DNA from: JACMLD01 sp044223995
GTDB taxonomy: Bacteria > Bacteroidota > Bacteroidia > Chitinophagales > Chitinophagaceae
DNA: 64,000 bases
Direction: 5' to 3'
Assembly (NCBI GenBank): GCA_044223995.1
Contig: JBGALE010000003.1
Location: 558,001 to 622,000 of the forward strand
Position 1 is the stretch's first letter, and every line of letters begins with the position of its first letter. A model generated the notes under the pieces. The model was not told where the DNA came from. It made no database searches and was given only the letters and a program-made list of their open reading frames with translations. Shown here in pieces: positions 8,250 through 17,590 of this stretch. A program made the translations under genes and the position numbers.

Positions 8250-9983
8250 CTACTTCAGTTTCATATCCTCAATAATCCCTTTGATTTTATTATCCAGCTC
8301 AACGTTTACTTTATCAAAATTCGCCGCATTGTCCAGTTTGGTATGCACACTGAAATAGAATTTTATCTTGGGCTCCGTACCGCTGGGCCGCGCGGAAATT
8401 TTTGTTCCGTCCGCAAGTATAAATTGCAACACATTTGATTTGGGTAAGGTTATATCCCAGCTCTTTCCGCTTTGCAAATCTTTCCCGGTTCTTAATTCAT
8501 AATCGAGCAGTTGCGCCACGGCGACGCTATTGATCGTTTTGGGCGGATTGCTCCGGTATCCTTCCATCATCGCAGCTATCTGCTGCTGTCCATCCATTCC
8601 CTTCTTTGTAATAGATATCAGGGATTCTTTATAAAAACCATACTGCACATACAGGTCAATCAGTTTATCGTACAGGCTTCTCCCCTTGTTCTTTTCATAA
8701 GCTGCCATTTCACACAGCAGTGCCACCGCACTGATGGCATCCTTGTCGCGGATCTTTGAACCAATCATCAACCCGTAGCTCTCTTCACCGCCAACAATGT
8801 ATTCTTCCTTACCTTCTTTTTCCTTGATTAGTTCTGCTATCCATTTAAAACCGGTGAGTACATTGTAACAATTCACCCCATTCGCTTTTGCAATGGCATC
8901 GATCAATTCGGTTGTGACTATAGTCTTGATCACCATATCGTTTGGCCTTGCAATACCCTTGGCTTTTCTCGCTTCAATCATATAGTTGCAGGCCAGCACG
9001 GCAGTTTGGTTGCCATTGACGAGCACCCAGTTTCCCTTATGATCGCGAATGGCAATGCCCACCCTGTCTGCATCCGGATCGGTACCCAGTAAAATATCGG
9101 CATCCAGTTCCTTCGCCTTCTTTAAGCCAATGCTCATGGCTTCGCTTTCCTCCGGGTTGGGATATACCACGGTGGGGAAATTACCATCGGGCAACGATTG
9201 TTCTTCTACGATTGTTACATTGGTAAATCCAAAACGTTTTAATACCTGTGGTACCAGTTTAATTCCTGTTCCATGTATCGGTGTATAGACAATTTTCAGA
9301 TCGTGCTGCCTGGCGATCACTTCCGGGTAAACACTCAGGCTTCTTACCATTTCTATATACGCTTCATCGGTCTCCGTTCCAATGATGGAAATATTTACTT
9401 CACCCCCACTCCATTTCACATCGCTGAGTGATGCAATTTTCTCCACTTCCCTGATAACATTTTTATCGTGCGGCGGTACCAGTTGCCCGCCATCGTTCCA
9501 GTATGCTTTGTAGCCATTGTATTCTTTGGGATTGTGCGAAGCCGTACATACCACACCACCCTGGCAACCATAATGACGGATGGCAAAACTGAGTTCCGGC
9601 GTGGGACGAAGACTTTCAAATAAAAAAACCTTGATGCCGTTTGCGGCAAATACATTGGCGGTTGTTTCAGCAAAGAAACGGCTGTTGTTACGGCTGTCGT
9701 GCGCAATGGCCACGCGAACCGGGCCGCCGGGATAAGTATTGTTCAAATAATTGGCAAAACCCTGCGTCGCCATGCCAATCGTGTATTTGTTCATCCGGTT
9801 GGAGCCAACGCCCATGATTCCACGCAATCCGCCTGTACCAAATTCCAGGTTGCGGTAAAAAGCGTCTTCCAGTTCCTTCGTGTTTTCCTTTTGTAAGCGG
9901 GTGATTTCATCTTTTGTTGACTGGTCGATATTTCCCTTTAACCAGCTGTTTACTTTGTCCTGAATGGCAGCATCCATATACAC
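8250..9983 (-). CDS. phosphoglucomutase/phosphomannomutase (phospho-sugar mutase)
   Basis: Alpha-D-phosphohexomutase that interconverts hexose 1- and 6-phosphates for glycogen and cell-envelope precursors; cytosolic. At 577 residues it has the length of the bacterial PgcA-like branch. Landmarks: the early GTGGLRG substrate loop, the phosphoserine loop CTASHNPKEYNGYK, the Mg-binding GTDPDADRVG, the sugar loop GGEESYG and the C-terminal phosphate loop ARPSGTEPKIKFY. Start MYM or the Met two codons later (9977) cannot be separated. It is divergent from the 10079 gene, with a 95-bp shared promoter region. Confidence 0.95.
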   Translation of the reverse strand: MYMDAAIQDKVNSWLKGNIDQSTKDEITRLQKENTKELEDAFYRNLEFGTGGLRGIMGVGSNRMNKYTIGMATQGFANYLNNTYPGGPVRVAIAHDSRNNSRFFAETTANVFAANGIKVFLFESLRPTPELSFAIRHYGCQGGVVCTASHNPKEYNGYKAYWNDGGQLVPPHDKNVIREVEKIASLSDVKWSGGEVNISIIGTETDEAYIEMVRSLSVYPEVIARQHDLKIVYTPIHGTGIKLVPQVLKRFGFTNVTIVEEQSLPDGNFPTVVYPNPEESEAMSIGLKKAKELDADILLGTDPDADRVGIAIRDHKGNWVLVNGNQTAVLACNYMIEARKAKGIARPNDMVIKTIVTTELIDAIAKANGVNCYNVLTGFKWIAELIKEKEGKEEYIVGGEESYGLMIGSKIRDKDAISAVALLCEMAAYEKNKGRSLYDKLIDLYVQYGFYKESLISITKKGMDGQQQIAAMMEGYRSNPPKTINSVAVAQLLDYELRTGKDLQSGKSWDITLPKSNVLQFILADGTKISARPSGTEPKIKFYFSVHTKLDNAANFDKVNVELDNKIKGIIEDMKLK

Positions 9984-10061
9984 GTTTTTTAGTGAGTATT
10001 CGTTTAAAGTCTGAAGTTATTGATTTTTGGCAATTGACAATCCATTAACCCTCATTACCCG

Positions 10062-10069
10062 TATTTTTG
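10062..10069 (+). promoter_or_regulatory. -7-type promoter box TATTTTTG
   Basis: Exact TAnnTTTG match ten bases before the ATG at 10079, which would give a very short leader. TTG at 10034-10036 is 25 bases upstream, longer than the usual spacing, so the -33 element is uncertain. Confidence 0.4.
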
Positions 10070-10078
10070 TACACAACC

Positions 10079-11158
10079 ATGTTTTTACCCAGCCACGCTA
10101 TAAATATTCATTGTTTGCTGCTGATAAAAAAAATATTTTCCCCTTTTTTGTTTGTTTTCTTTTTGTTACCGGTCTATGGGCAGGATAGTTTGGTTACAGG
10201 CACAGACAGTCTGTCACGGGAAATGTTTACGATTGCTGAACCAATGAAAAAAATTACCGGGACTGACTATACCCGCCTTAACAATAGCTTCTTTCATGAT
10301 GCCCAAAAGGATTCCATCAATAAAAAACGCCTGTGGCTGATAGCGGGTGTTCATGCAGGTCTGTGGACCGGCAGCTATATAGCGCTTAACAAAACCTGGT
10401 ACGCTAATTATCCCCGCTCCTCCTTTCATTTTTTTAATGACAACGACGAATGGAACCAGATGGACAAACTCGGTCATGTATGGACCGCCTACAATGTAGG
10501 AAGGGTATCTTCCGAAATGTGGGAATGGACAGGATTGTCCAGAAAAAAAAGCGTCATATTTGGTGGCATCAGTGCGGTGGCTTACCAGAGTATCATCGAA
10601 ATACAGGATGGCTTCTCGGCCGAATGGGGTTTCAGTTGGGGTGATATGACGGCGAATATCGTTGGCGCCGGTGCTTTTATCTGGCAGGAACTGGGCTGGA
10701 AGGATCAGCGGATACAAATAAAAATGAGCTACTGGCCGTATGATTACCCGTCAGAACTAATCAGCCGCCGCAATCAACTTTTTGGAAAGGGGCTGATAGA
10801 AAGAACACTGAAAGATTATAACAGCCAAACCTATTGGATCAGTACGAATATAAAATCCTTTTTCCCCAATAGTTCGCTTCCCCGCTGGCTAAACATTGCC
10901 GTGGGTTATGGTTCTGATGGCATGCTGGGTGGTACTGAAAATAAATGGACCGATAAACAGGGAAACAAATTTGACCGAACGGACATTCCCAGGACACGCC
11001 GTTTCTTTCTTTCCCCCGATATTGATCTGACAAAAATTAAAACGCACAGCAAACTATTGAAGACAATCTTTTTTACTTTCAATATATTAAAAGTACCTGC
11101 TCCGGCCATCGAATTGGATGGCAGGGGGAAGTTCAAGATTCACCCTTTATTTTATTAA
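10079..11158 (+). CDS. DUF2279 (YfiM-like) envelope protein
   Basis: Envelope protein of unknown function related to the YfiM lipoprotein family. A hydrophobic export segment sits near residues 12-34 and ends at VYGQD; no lipobox Cys is present. The core has the family's conserved stretch with WYANYPRSSFHFFNDNDEW, KLGHVWTAYNVGR and a short hydrophobic helix, then IQDGFSAEWGFSWGDMTAN. The C-terminal third (YGSDGMLGG onward) looks beta-rich. The start is taken at the ATG 10079 because the longer frame begins at a TTG. Tail-to-tail with the next minus gene with adjoining stop codons. Confidence 0.82.
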   Translation: MFLPSHAINIHCLLLIKKIFSPFLFVFFLLPVYGQDSLVTGTDSLSREMFTIAEPMKKITGTDYTRLNNSFFHDAQKDSINKKRLWLIAGVHAGLWTGSYIALNKTWYANYPRSSFHFFNDNDEWNQMDKLGHVWTAYNVGRVSSEMWEWTGLSRKKSVIFGGISAVAYQSIIEIQDGFSAEWGFSWGDMTANIVGAGAFIWQELGWKDQRIQIKMSYWPYDYPSELISRRNQLFGKGLIERTLKDYNSQTYWISTNIKSFFPNSSLPRWLNIAVGYGSDGMLGGTENKWTDKQGNKFDRTDIPRTRRFFLSPDIDLTKIKTHSKLLKTIFFTFNILKVPAPAIELDGRGKFKIHPLFY

Positions 11159-11659
11159 TTAGTCAAGGTAGGCCCCCGTAACTTTATCATTCTCTTCCTC
11201 AACATAAATATGCTCCTGCAAGGTGGTGGCAATGGACAAGCCAACATAGTCGGGCTTTACAGGAAATGTTTTGTGGCTTCTTTCCACCAGTACCAGTGTT
11301 TCAATTGAGCGGGGATGGTATTCCATAAAAGGTTTCAGCGCATATAAAAGTGTCTTGCCACTGTTGGCCACATCATCCATGACAATGATCACTTTATCGT
11401 CGAAATTCATTTCCTTACTAAGCGTTACCGTCGTCGGATACTTTTTATCGAGGGTGATGGTGAGCAATTCTGTTTGCACATCGCTTATCTTTTGCAGGTG
11501 TTGCTGTATCCTCCGGGCTATGACACTACCGCTTTCGCGGATACCGGCCAGGATGAGATGGTGTTCATCAGGGTTGTTCTCCAGTATTTCATACGCCATG
11601 CGCTGCAGTTTCTTCTCTGCAGTAGCTGCATCCAGTATATAATTTTTTTCGCTTGCCAC
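11159..11659 (-). CDS. PyrR-type phosphoribosyltransferase
   Basis: Type I phosphoribosyltransferase fold. The PRPP-binding loop VIIVMDDVANSGKT is intact (two acidic residues then the GKT turn), and GIRESGSVIARRI gives the pyrophosphate loop. The 166-residue length and flanking strands resemble PyrR, the bifunctional pyr regulator/uracil phosphoribosyltransferase, but also orphan PRTases of Bacteroidota; no pyr gene adjoins. It most likely transfers a base to PRPP or senses UMP/PRPP. It shares an 83-bp divergent promoter region with the 4Fe-4S gene. Confidence 0.75.
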   Translation of the reverse strand: MASEKNYILDAATAEKKLQRMAYEILENNPDEHHLILAGIRESGSVIARRIQQHLQKISDVQTELLTITLDKKYPTTVTLSKEMNFDDKVIIVMDDVANSGKTLLYALKPFMEYHPRSIETLVLVERSHKTFPVKPDYVGLSIATTLQEHIYVEEENDKVTGAYLD

Positions 11660-11742
11660 GGTACTGTTATTTTAAAAACAAAATACAACAAAACTGTACA
11701 CTAAAAGTAAAACCTTTAATTTAGCCCATCCAAAATAGTTGT

Positions 11743-13062
11743 ATGCAATATATACCACAACTGGTATTTGTACTGCTCCTTGCCTCCGCCAGCTTCCTGT
11801 TTGCAAAAAGAATCCGCGCCATCAGGAGAAATATCCTGCTCGGCAAGGAAGAAGACTATTCCGGCAACCCTTCTGCACGGTGGAAAAATGTACTGTTGCT
11901 TGCCTTCGGTCAGAAAAAAATGTTCCGCAATCCACTGGTGGCCCTGATGCACTTTGTTATCTATGCAGGTTTTATCATCATCAACCTCGAAGTACTGGAA
12001 ATAGTACTCGATGGCATATTCGGTACGCATCGTTTGTTTATGGGCTGGCTGGGAAATGTATATGCGATACTAATCAATGCATTTGAGCTGCTGGCCATCG
12101 GTGTGCTGGCAGTCTGTGTGATATTTCTTATCCGAAGAAATATCATCAGGCTAAAGCGGTTTATCAGTCATGACCTGGATGGATGGCCGCGCAGCGATGC
12201 TAATTATATTCTCATTACCGAGATCATTTTAATGGGTCTCTTTCTTACGATGAATGCCTGCGATACTATACTGCAATCGCGTGGTGCGGGACATTATGGC
12301 GATCACCTTACAGGTAATTTCCTTATTTCTTCCTGGCTGCATCCACTCCTGGGTGGTTTGGGCAGCGGCACCCTGGAAGGAATTGAACGAACTGCCTGGT
12401 GGCTGCATATTGCAGGAATACTGGCGTTCCTGAATTACCTGCCTTTCTCCAAACACCTGCATATATTACTGGCATTTCCAAATGCATATTACGCACGCCT
12501 TCTACCGGCAGGGCATATGCGCAATATGCCGGCCATACAAAAAGAGGTATTGTATGCCATGCAACCGGAGCTCGCACCCACAGACGCAGCAACACCTGCC
12601 AGTTTTGGCGCAAAAGATGTAATGGAACTTAGCTGGCGCAATTTGATGGATGCCTATAGTTGTACCGAATGCGGCCGGTGTACCGCTGCGTGTCCTGCGA
12701 ACATAACCGGTAAGGCTTTATCACCCCGCAAGATTATGATGGACACGCGCGACCGGCTGGAGGCAGTGGGAAAAAATATAGATGCCAACAAGGGACAGTT
12801 TATAGCCGATGGCAAAACGCTCCTGCACGATTATATTTCCGTGGAAGCATTGCGTGCCTGTACAGCCTGCAATGCCTGTGTGCAGGAATGTCCTGTCAGC
12901 ATTAGCCCGCTCGAGATTATTTTGGAATTGCGCCGCAGCCTGGTGATGGAAGAAAGCAATGCACCGCAGGAATGGAATACCATGTTCAGCAATGTGGAAA
13001 ATAATTTTGCCCCCTGGAAATTCGCACCTGACGATCGCGATAAATGGACGACGGAAGTGTGA
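11743..13062 (+). CDS. membrane-anchored 4Fe-4S dicluster protein (HdrC/NarI-like)
   Basis: A predicted inner-membrane electron-transfer protein. The N-terminal 250 residues hold about five transmembrane helices with His residues near helix ends, like the NarI/DsrM cytochrome b fold. The C-terminal domain carries two ferredoxin motifs, CTECGRCTAACP from about residue 307 and CTACNACVQECP from about 373, enough for two 4Fe-4S clusters. In other Bacteroidota this protein is usually followed by a CCG-domain (HdrB-like) partner; here a repeat block and an unrelated small membrane gene follow. The partner complex and substrate are unknown. Confidence 0.85.
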   Translation: MQYIPQLVFVLLLASASFLFAKRIRAIRRNILLGKEEDYSGNPSARWKNVLLLAFGQKKMFRNPLVALMHFVIYAGFIIINLEVLEIVLDGIFGTHRLFMGWLGNVYAILINAFELLAIGVLAVCVIFLIRRNIIRLKRFISHDLDGWPRSDANYILITEIILMGLFLTMNACDTILQSRGAGHYGDHLTGNFLISSWLHPLLGGLGSGTLEGIERTAWWLHIAGILAFLNYLPFSKHLHILLAFPNAYYARLLPAGHMRNMPAIQKEVLYAMQPELAPTDAATPASFGAKDVMELSWRNLMDAYSCTECGRCTAACPANITGKALSPRKIMMDTRDRLEAVGKNIDANKGQFIADGKTLLHDYISVEALRACTACNACVQECPVSISPLEIILELRRSLVMEESNAPQEWNTMFSNVENNFAPWKFAPDDRDKWTTEV

Positions 13063-13065
13063 GGG

Positions 13066-13270
13066 GAAAACGGTTCATAGTTTGTAGTTTATAGTTTTAA
13101 GTGGTAAGTATTAAGTTATAAGAAAGAGTGAGTAATTTCAGCGGCTATAAAGTAAATCCCAAATCCCAAATAACAAATAACAAACTCAAAACTTATAACT
13201 TATAACTTACAACCTTTTGGCCTTTGACTTTTAACCACTACCCACATCCATAACCTATGAACTATGAATC
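13066..13270. repeat. word-like low-complexity repeat block
   Basis: The whole 217-bp gap after the 4Fe-4S gene is built of reiterated words: TAGTTTATAGTTT, CCCAAATCCCAAAT, AACAAATAACAAA, CTTATAACTTATAACTTA, GACTTTTAACC. No open frame, terminator or promoter stands out. Confidence 0.7.
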
Positions 13271-13279
13271 ATACAACAC

Positions 13280-13546
13280 ATGCTAAGAATCGTTGTCATA
13301 AACCTCATTGTATTCGTTCTGTTCATCATACTATTTATTTTCTCCGGTTTTGCGATAGGCATGGCGATGGGAACAGCCAATCATTCCAAAGAAACAGCAG
13401 AAGCTTATGTCGTTTTCTGGCTCCTGCATCTCTATATTAATTACAGGATGCTGAAGAAACGAAGCATGGACAGTATCCGGCATAAAACCATTGCCGCGAT
13501 ATTGATCACCGGCGCTTATATCGGTTATCTTTTTATCTTTAAATAA
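13280..13546 (+). CDS. small membrane protein, unknown function
   Basis: 88 residues with an N-terminal transmembrane helix (about 4-26), a second hydrophobic stretch around 45-57 and a third near 72-86; basic loops lie between them. The stop codon directly abuts the ATG of the SGNH hydrolase gene, so the two are almost certainly translated from one transcript. The family is not recognised. Confidence 0.65.
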   Translation: MLRIVVINLIVFVLFIILFIFSGFAIGMAMGTANHSKETAEAYVVFWLLHLYINYRMLKKRSMDSIRHKTIAAILITGAYIGYLFIFK

Positions 13547-14161
13547 ATGAAACCGGCAAATACATTAAGTCTCCTCGCACTCGGCGATTCCTACACCATT
13601 GGAGAAAGTGTGCCCATCTATGATTCTTTTCCTTATCAAACTGTACAGTTGCTGCGCAAAAAAGGAAAAATGGTACAGGCACCGGAGATTATCGCAAAAA
13701 CCGGCTGGACAACAGATGAGCTCATGAAGGGGATTGACAACACATTTCTGCAACCACCCTACGATATTGTGACATTACTGATAGGCGTTAATAACCAATA
13801 CCGCGGCGCTTCCCTGGAATCGTATATTCCAGGTTTCACCACACTGCTGGAACGTGCCATTGTATTTGCAGGAAATAAAAAAGATCGTGTGTTTGTTGTA
13901 TCCATCCCCGATTGGGGTGTTACACCATTTGCCAATGGAAGGGATCGGGCACAAATTGGAAAGGAAATAGATGCATACAATACTGCCAATGCCGCAATTA
14001 CGAAGAAAATGGGCTGTCATTATACAGATATTACTCCCGGTTCCCGGAAAGCTGCCAACGATAGCAGCCTGCTCGCCGGTGACGGACTGCATCCTTCCGG
14101 TAAAGAATATGCAAACTGGGCATCAGCCTTGACCGGACAAATTTTATCAACTCTCCTATAA
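13547..14161 (+). CDS. SGNH/GDSL-family hydrolase
   Basis: Esterase or lipase of the SGNH fold. Block I is ALGDSYTIGE with the nucleophile Ser in GDSY, block III is LIGVNNQYRG (the Asn of the oxyanion hole), and block V is GDGLHPSGKEYA with the catalytic Asp-x-x-His. At 204 residues it is a single domain and lacks a signal peptide, so it is probably cytoplasmic. It sits in a three-gene run with small membrane proteins on each side; substrate unknown. Confidence 0.9.
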   Translation: MKPANTLSLLALGDSYTIGESVPIYDSFPYQTVQLLRKKGKMVQAPEIIAKTGWTTDELMKGIDNTFLQPPYDIVTLLIGVNNQYRGASLESYIPGFTTLLERAIVFAGNKKDRVFVVSIPDWGVTPFANGRDRAQIGKEIDAYNTANAAITKKMGCHYTDITPGSRKAANDSSLLAGDGLHPSGKEYANWASALTGQILSTLL

Positions 14162-14171
14162 TCATTATTTG

Positions 14172-14648
14172 ATGCCAAGACCCGCCGGAGAAAAATATGT
14201 GATAGGATTGCTGCTGTTTATCATCGCTGCAGATGCAGCCTTGCTGGTTTTTACTTCCCAGCTTATTGCAAATAGCAACCTGCACATCAGTGATATCACA
14301 CCGGTAGAAGGTTTTTCATCCACGGAAAAACTGGTATCGCTGGGGATGCTGCTATTGGTAAATGTAAGCGGACTTATTCTGTTCATCGTCACAAGGCCTT
14401 CGGGATGGATTATATCCTCATCTGCCATACTATTCTTTACGTTGTTAAATATGGTTGCGGTGATCGACTGCATCAAATTAACATATTACCAGGCTGCATG
14501 TATATTTTTTATACCATCAGTCGCCGGGCTGGCCGCATTGGTTTGTCTTTTCCGCACCAGTACGCGGCACCGCCTGCGGGTAAACAACCTGTCCTATCTC
14601 CTGGTGGCAATATTTACTGCATTCTTATTTATATTTATATACAGGTAA
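14172..14648 (+). CDS. four-helix membrane protein, unknown function
   Basis: About 158 residues with four hydrophobic segments near residues 10-32, 55-75, 82-105 and 135-155. The ATG at 14172 is preferred over the overlapping TTG. It begins 10 bp after the hydrolase stop, so it is probably the last gene of that transcript. No family recognised. Confidence 0.65.
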   Translation: MPRPAGEKYVIGLLLFIIAADAALLVFTSQLIANSNLHISDITPVEGFSSTEKLVSLGMLLLVNVSGLILFIVTRPSGWIISSSAILFFTLLNMVAVIDCIKLTYYQAACIFFIPSVAGLAALVCLFRTSTRHRLRVNNLSYLLVAIFTAFLFIFIYR

Positions 14649-14797
14649 ATTATCTTTTGCACCTGTTGTTATAAACTTGCCCGCATGATGGCACATCATT
14701 GCCCTCACTGTGTAAATATTACCTCACTGCTATATTAATTTTCTTTTAATCGCGCCTGTAAACAAATGGCACTGTATTTTATCGTCTTCACATATAT

Positions 14798-14813
14798 TTT
14801 TTGTTAACAAAAA
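14798..14813. promoter_or_regulatory. 16-bp perfect palindrome before the CHRD gene
   Basis: TTTTTGTTAACAAAAA is a perfect palindrome ending nine bases before the CHRD ATG, a plausible repressor site across the start of transcription or the ribosome-binding region. Its A/T-rich make-up means chance cannot be excluded. Confidence 0.4.
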
Positions 14814-14822
14814 TTTCCTATT

Positions 14823-15323
14823 ATGAAGACTATTCTCAGTGTCACAAAAAGACAACCGCTTCCTGTTTACCTGTTCTTTGCCGCATTTACCTTGTCTCTT
14901 ACGTTTTGTAAAAAAGATGACAACCCCGCACCCCTTCACTTTGTATATTCTGTCAGTGGAAATGCCAATGGTGCCAGTGTGGTTCCACCAATAACCGATT
15001 CTACGGACAGCGCTACCGCTGTAATCAGCGGATCTTACGACAGTACAACCATGGTGCTAACTTATAAAACAACCTGGAAAGATTTGTCAGGAGCACCAAC
15101 ACTGGGTGGTTTTTACAATGGGCCTGTTGGACAGAACGGTGAAATCTTTGATTCAACCTGGCATTTCGGCGCTGATACCTTAAGAACAGATTCCATTTCC
15201 GGCCAGAGAACATTAACGCAGATTGAGGCCGCATCACTCATAGCAGGTAATTGGTATTATATCATCGGAACGGCCAAACACCCCGATGGAGAAATCAGGG
15301 GACAAGTTACATTAACGCACTAA
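14823..15323 (+). CDS. CHRD-domain lipoprotein
   Basis: 166-residue envelope protein. The signal segment runs to LSLTFC, a plausible lipobox with Cys36. The CHRD domain fills the rest: GNANGASVVPP at its start, a central GAPTLGGFYNGP and the closing HPDGEIRGQV strand, all typical of this beta-sheet family first described in chordin. The role in bacteria is unknown; likely periplasmic or surface-exposed. It stands alone, with a palindrome upstream and a terminator downstream. Confidence 0.85.
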   Translation: MKTILSVTKRQPLPVYLFFAAFTLSLTFCKKDDNPAPLHFVYSVSGNANGASVVPPITDSTDSATAVISGSYDSTTMVLTYKTTWKDLSGAPTLGGFYNGPVGQNGEIFDSTWHFGADTLRTDSISGQRTLTQIEAASLIAGNWYYIIGTAKHPDGEIRGQVTLTH

Positions 15324-15361
15324 TAGCAACAATCATCACAATTAAGGCAGAACAAGATTAC

Positions 15362-15400
15362 AGGTGCAGGATTGGCCAGGCCTTTGTTGCACCTTTTTTA
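15362..15400 (+). terminator. Rho-independent terminator of the CHRD gene
   Basis: AGGTGCA (15362-15368) pairs with TGCACCT (15388-15394), followed by TTTTTA. It lies 38 bp after the stop. Confidence 0.85.
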
Positions 15401-15790
15401 TTTTCATTCTTTCAGAAGTTACATTGATGTAGCTGCAAAAAAAAGGGCCAGGATAAAAATCCCTGCCCGTTTAAAATACTAGATCCTATGAAATAACAAT
15501 GCTAATCTATATTGCTACCGTCCAATAAAGAAAACTATTCGACGAATCCAACATTCTGCCCGATGATTGCATGTTTTTTGAATTAGTATGGAAAACATAT
15601 CCGCGGGTTATCGCAACAGCCGGCATACGTACTACGATTATTAATAATGACTGGCATTTGTTTTCATTGTCGCAATTGACCTTAAAAATGTCGCAACCAC
15701 GTATACATATTATATGAACCGCGTCATAATTTTATGTGCAGGAGAATTTAATGGATATAGCAGTATTTATCATTATTAAACAGTACACGT
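15401..15790. other. 390-bp intergenic region
   Basis: No credible gene. It holds an imperfect hairpin near 15447-15474 (GGGC/GCCC arms around an A-rich loop) and, closer to the next gene, two TGTCGCAA direct repeats annotated separately. Confidence 0.5.
15667..15696 (+). promoter_or_regulatory. two TGTCGCAA direct repeats
   Basis: TTGTCGCAA (15667-15675) and ATGTCGCAA (15688-15696), 21 bp apart, that is two helix turns. A pair with 22-bp spacing lies before the DHFR-like gene at 44257-44287, and a related site stands next to the AraC/VOC genes. Possible activator site for the gene starting at 15791. Confidence 0.45.
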
Positions 15791-16300
15791 ATGTTGTCAG
15801 AACCAAAAGTGGGTTTCCATCCCGAACAGCCATATGCGGCTATCGTATCAGTTGTAAAACCTGATGAAATCGCCGCCAAACTTCCACCGCTCATTGGTGA
15901 AGTACGGATCTGGCTGGAAAAGAATAAAATCAAAGCAGACATGCCGCCTTTTTTCCGGTACCAGGCATGGAGTGCTGTGAGCAAATTTGAAGTAGCTGTT
16001 GGATTTCCCGTTACCCAGTCGGTACAAGGTGATGAACGGGTGCAGGCAGGAACATTTCCAGCCGGGAATTTTGTATACGCCACGTATATGGGTGATTACA
16101 AAAACCTGCGGGATGCACATATGGAACTGGAGACATGGATGAAGAAAAATAAACTGGAAGAACAATACCAAATCACAACAGATGGAAAAAAACTCGGCGC
16201 ACGTGTTGAATTTTATATGAACGACCCGGTTACAGTCACCAACCCTGCCGAATGGCGGACAGATATTGTAGTGTTTATTGGGGAGAAGGCATTTGGTTGA
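15791..16300 (+). CDS. GyrI-like / effector-binding domain protein
   Basis: 169 residues resembling the stand-alone effector-binding (GyrI-like, AraC_E_bind) fold: an N-terminal AAIVSVVKPDEIAAKLPPLI strand-helix, a central FEVAVGFPV and FPAGNFVYATYMGDY strand pair, and the closing VTVTNPAEWRTDIVVFI. This fold binds hydrophobic cationic compounds; a separate protein without a DNA-binding domain may bind or sequester them. Single gene; the TGTCGCAA repeats upstream suggest it may belong to the same regulon as the DHFR-like and VOC genes. Confidence 0.78.
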   Translation: MLSEPKVGFHPEQPYAAIVSVVKPDEIAAKLPPLIGEVRIWLEKNKIKADMPPFFRYQAWSAVSKFEVAVGFPVTQSVQGDERVQAGTFPAGNFVYATYMGDYKNLRDAHMELETWMKKNKLEEQYQITTDGKKLGARVEFYMNDPVTVTNPAEWRTDIVVFIGEKAFG

Positions 16301-16502
16301 TGGCAGATAGCGAATAGTCTTTGACAAACCAATATTTGTGAGTTGGAACAAAGGGGGACTGTTTTTGAATTCATGACGGTTTGGGCAATACGGCATTTAC
16401 ATTTATATTTATACCAGAAACCTCCCTTATTACACCTGCTTTACATCCCGACGATTGATGAAGAAAATTTAGCCAAGTACGTTCACTAAATCAGTTGTCG
16501 TT

Positions 16503-16721
16503 ATGCTGAAATCAATTCTGGATTTTGTGATCATAGTCTTGCTGTCTGTCGGTGGTTTAACACATATTGCAAGACTTATTTACCTGTTCTTTCACCCAGG
16601 TTTCCTGTCACGAATGAAATTTATTTCAAACCCGGTACCGGCAAAGGGGCAACTGGCACTGTATTATTTACTTACAATAGTAGCCTGTATTTATGCGATT
16701 GCGATCAAGGCAGGTATGTAA
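16503..16721 (+). CDS. small two-helix membrane protein
   Basis: 72 residues with hydrophobic segments near 5-30 and 50-68 and a short polar loop containing NPVPAKGQ. Coding likelihood rests on the helices, the compact size and the lack of any overlapping gene; no family is recognised. Confidence 0.5.
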   Translation: MLKSILDFVIIVLLSVGGLTHIARLIYLFFHPGFLSRMKFISNPVPAKGQLALYYLLTIVACIYAIAIKAGM

Positions 16722-16758
16722 ATAGTGAGTTTACAGGTAAGAAACAAGTATATTATTG

Positions 16759-17517
16759 TTACAATTTTGCTGCACTGCTTTCATGGAAAGCAGCTTGCTG
16801 CTTCTTCTTTAACAGGATAAAATTAATGAGCAACGCACTCAGCAGCGGAACAAATACGACCAATACATAAATAAAATAGGAAACATTCACCACCGGTATT
16901 GGTTTTACTTCAGTGAGTATCCCATTCCCAATGGGGCCCTCTGAAAATAAAAACCCTTTTGTAAAATTCCAGCCAAAGTGGATGGCAACGGGTGCATACA
17001 AAGAACAGGTTTTGGCATAGGCATAAGCATACACCAATCCCATGGTTCCGGTAACAAGAAAAGTAATGGCCATCTGCGATGGATTGCCAATTACTTCATG
17101 GGAGAACCAGTGATAAATACCAAATGCAATAGCTGAAATAATAATTGCCCGGGTGGTACCAATACTTTTAATCAAAATATACAATACAACCCCGCGGAAT
17201 ATCAATTCCTCGAACATGACAGATTTGAAATTCCGCCACACTCCTTTCAGTACAAGCATCCAATTAATCTGCGGGTTGAGCTCCCATCTTTCTTTTGCAA
17301 AGTACATGCGCAGGAAAAAGCCGGAAGCACAACAAAAAGCTGTTACCAGTAAAAAGAAACCAAAGTCCAGCATCCGTTGTTTGGCAGGACGAAGACCAAG
17401 TACTGATAAACCGCTGTTATTGTACCAGCTTAACAATAGCCATGATACGGCCAGTTGAACGAGGATTCCCAGCATGTGACAAGCAAGATAGTGGTTAAAT
17501 AATATTTTTATGGACAA
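16759..17517 (-). CDS. CPBP-family intramembrane metalloprotease (Abi/CaaX type)
   Basis: 252-residue membrane protein with the three CPBP motifs in order: EELIFRG (EExxxR) near residue 114, FGIYHWF (FxxxH) near 144 and HFGWNF (HxxxN/D) near 193. Family members cleave prenylated or other membrane proteins, or give immunity to bacteriocins; no bacteriocin gene adjoins, so the role is open. About seven hydrophobic segments; the C-terminal tail is short and basic. Confidence 0.9.
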   Translation of the reverse strand: MSIKILFNHYLACHMLGILVQLAVSWLLLSWYNNSGLSVLGLRPAKQRMLDFGFFLLVTAFCCASGFFLRMYFAKERWELNPQINWMLVLKGVWRNFKSVMFEELIFRGVVLYILIKSIGTTRAIIISAIAFGIYHWFSHEVIGNPSQMAITFLVTGTMGLVYAYAYAKTCSLYAPVAIHFGWNFTKGFLFSEGPIGNGILTEVKPIPVVNVSYFIYVLVVFVPLLSALLINFILLKKKQQAAFHESSAAKL

Positions 17518-17590
17518 ACAAAGGATCAGGAAATATTGATAAAAGTAAATAGCTATTTGAGCTGGACGATGCGTTCGGCAATTTTATACA

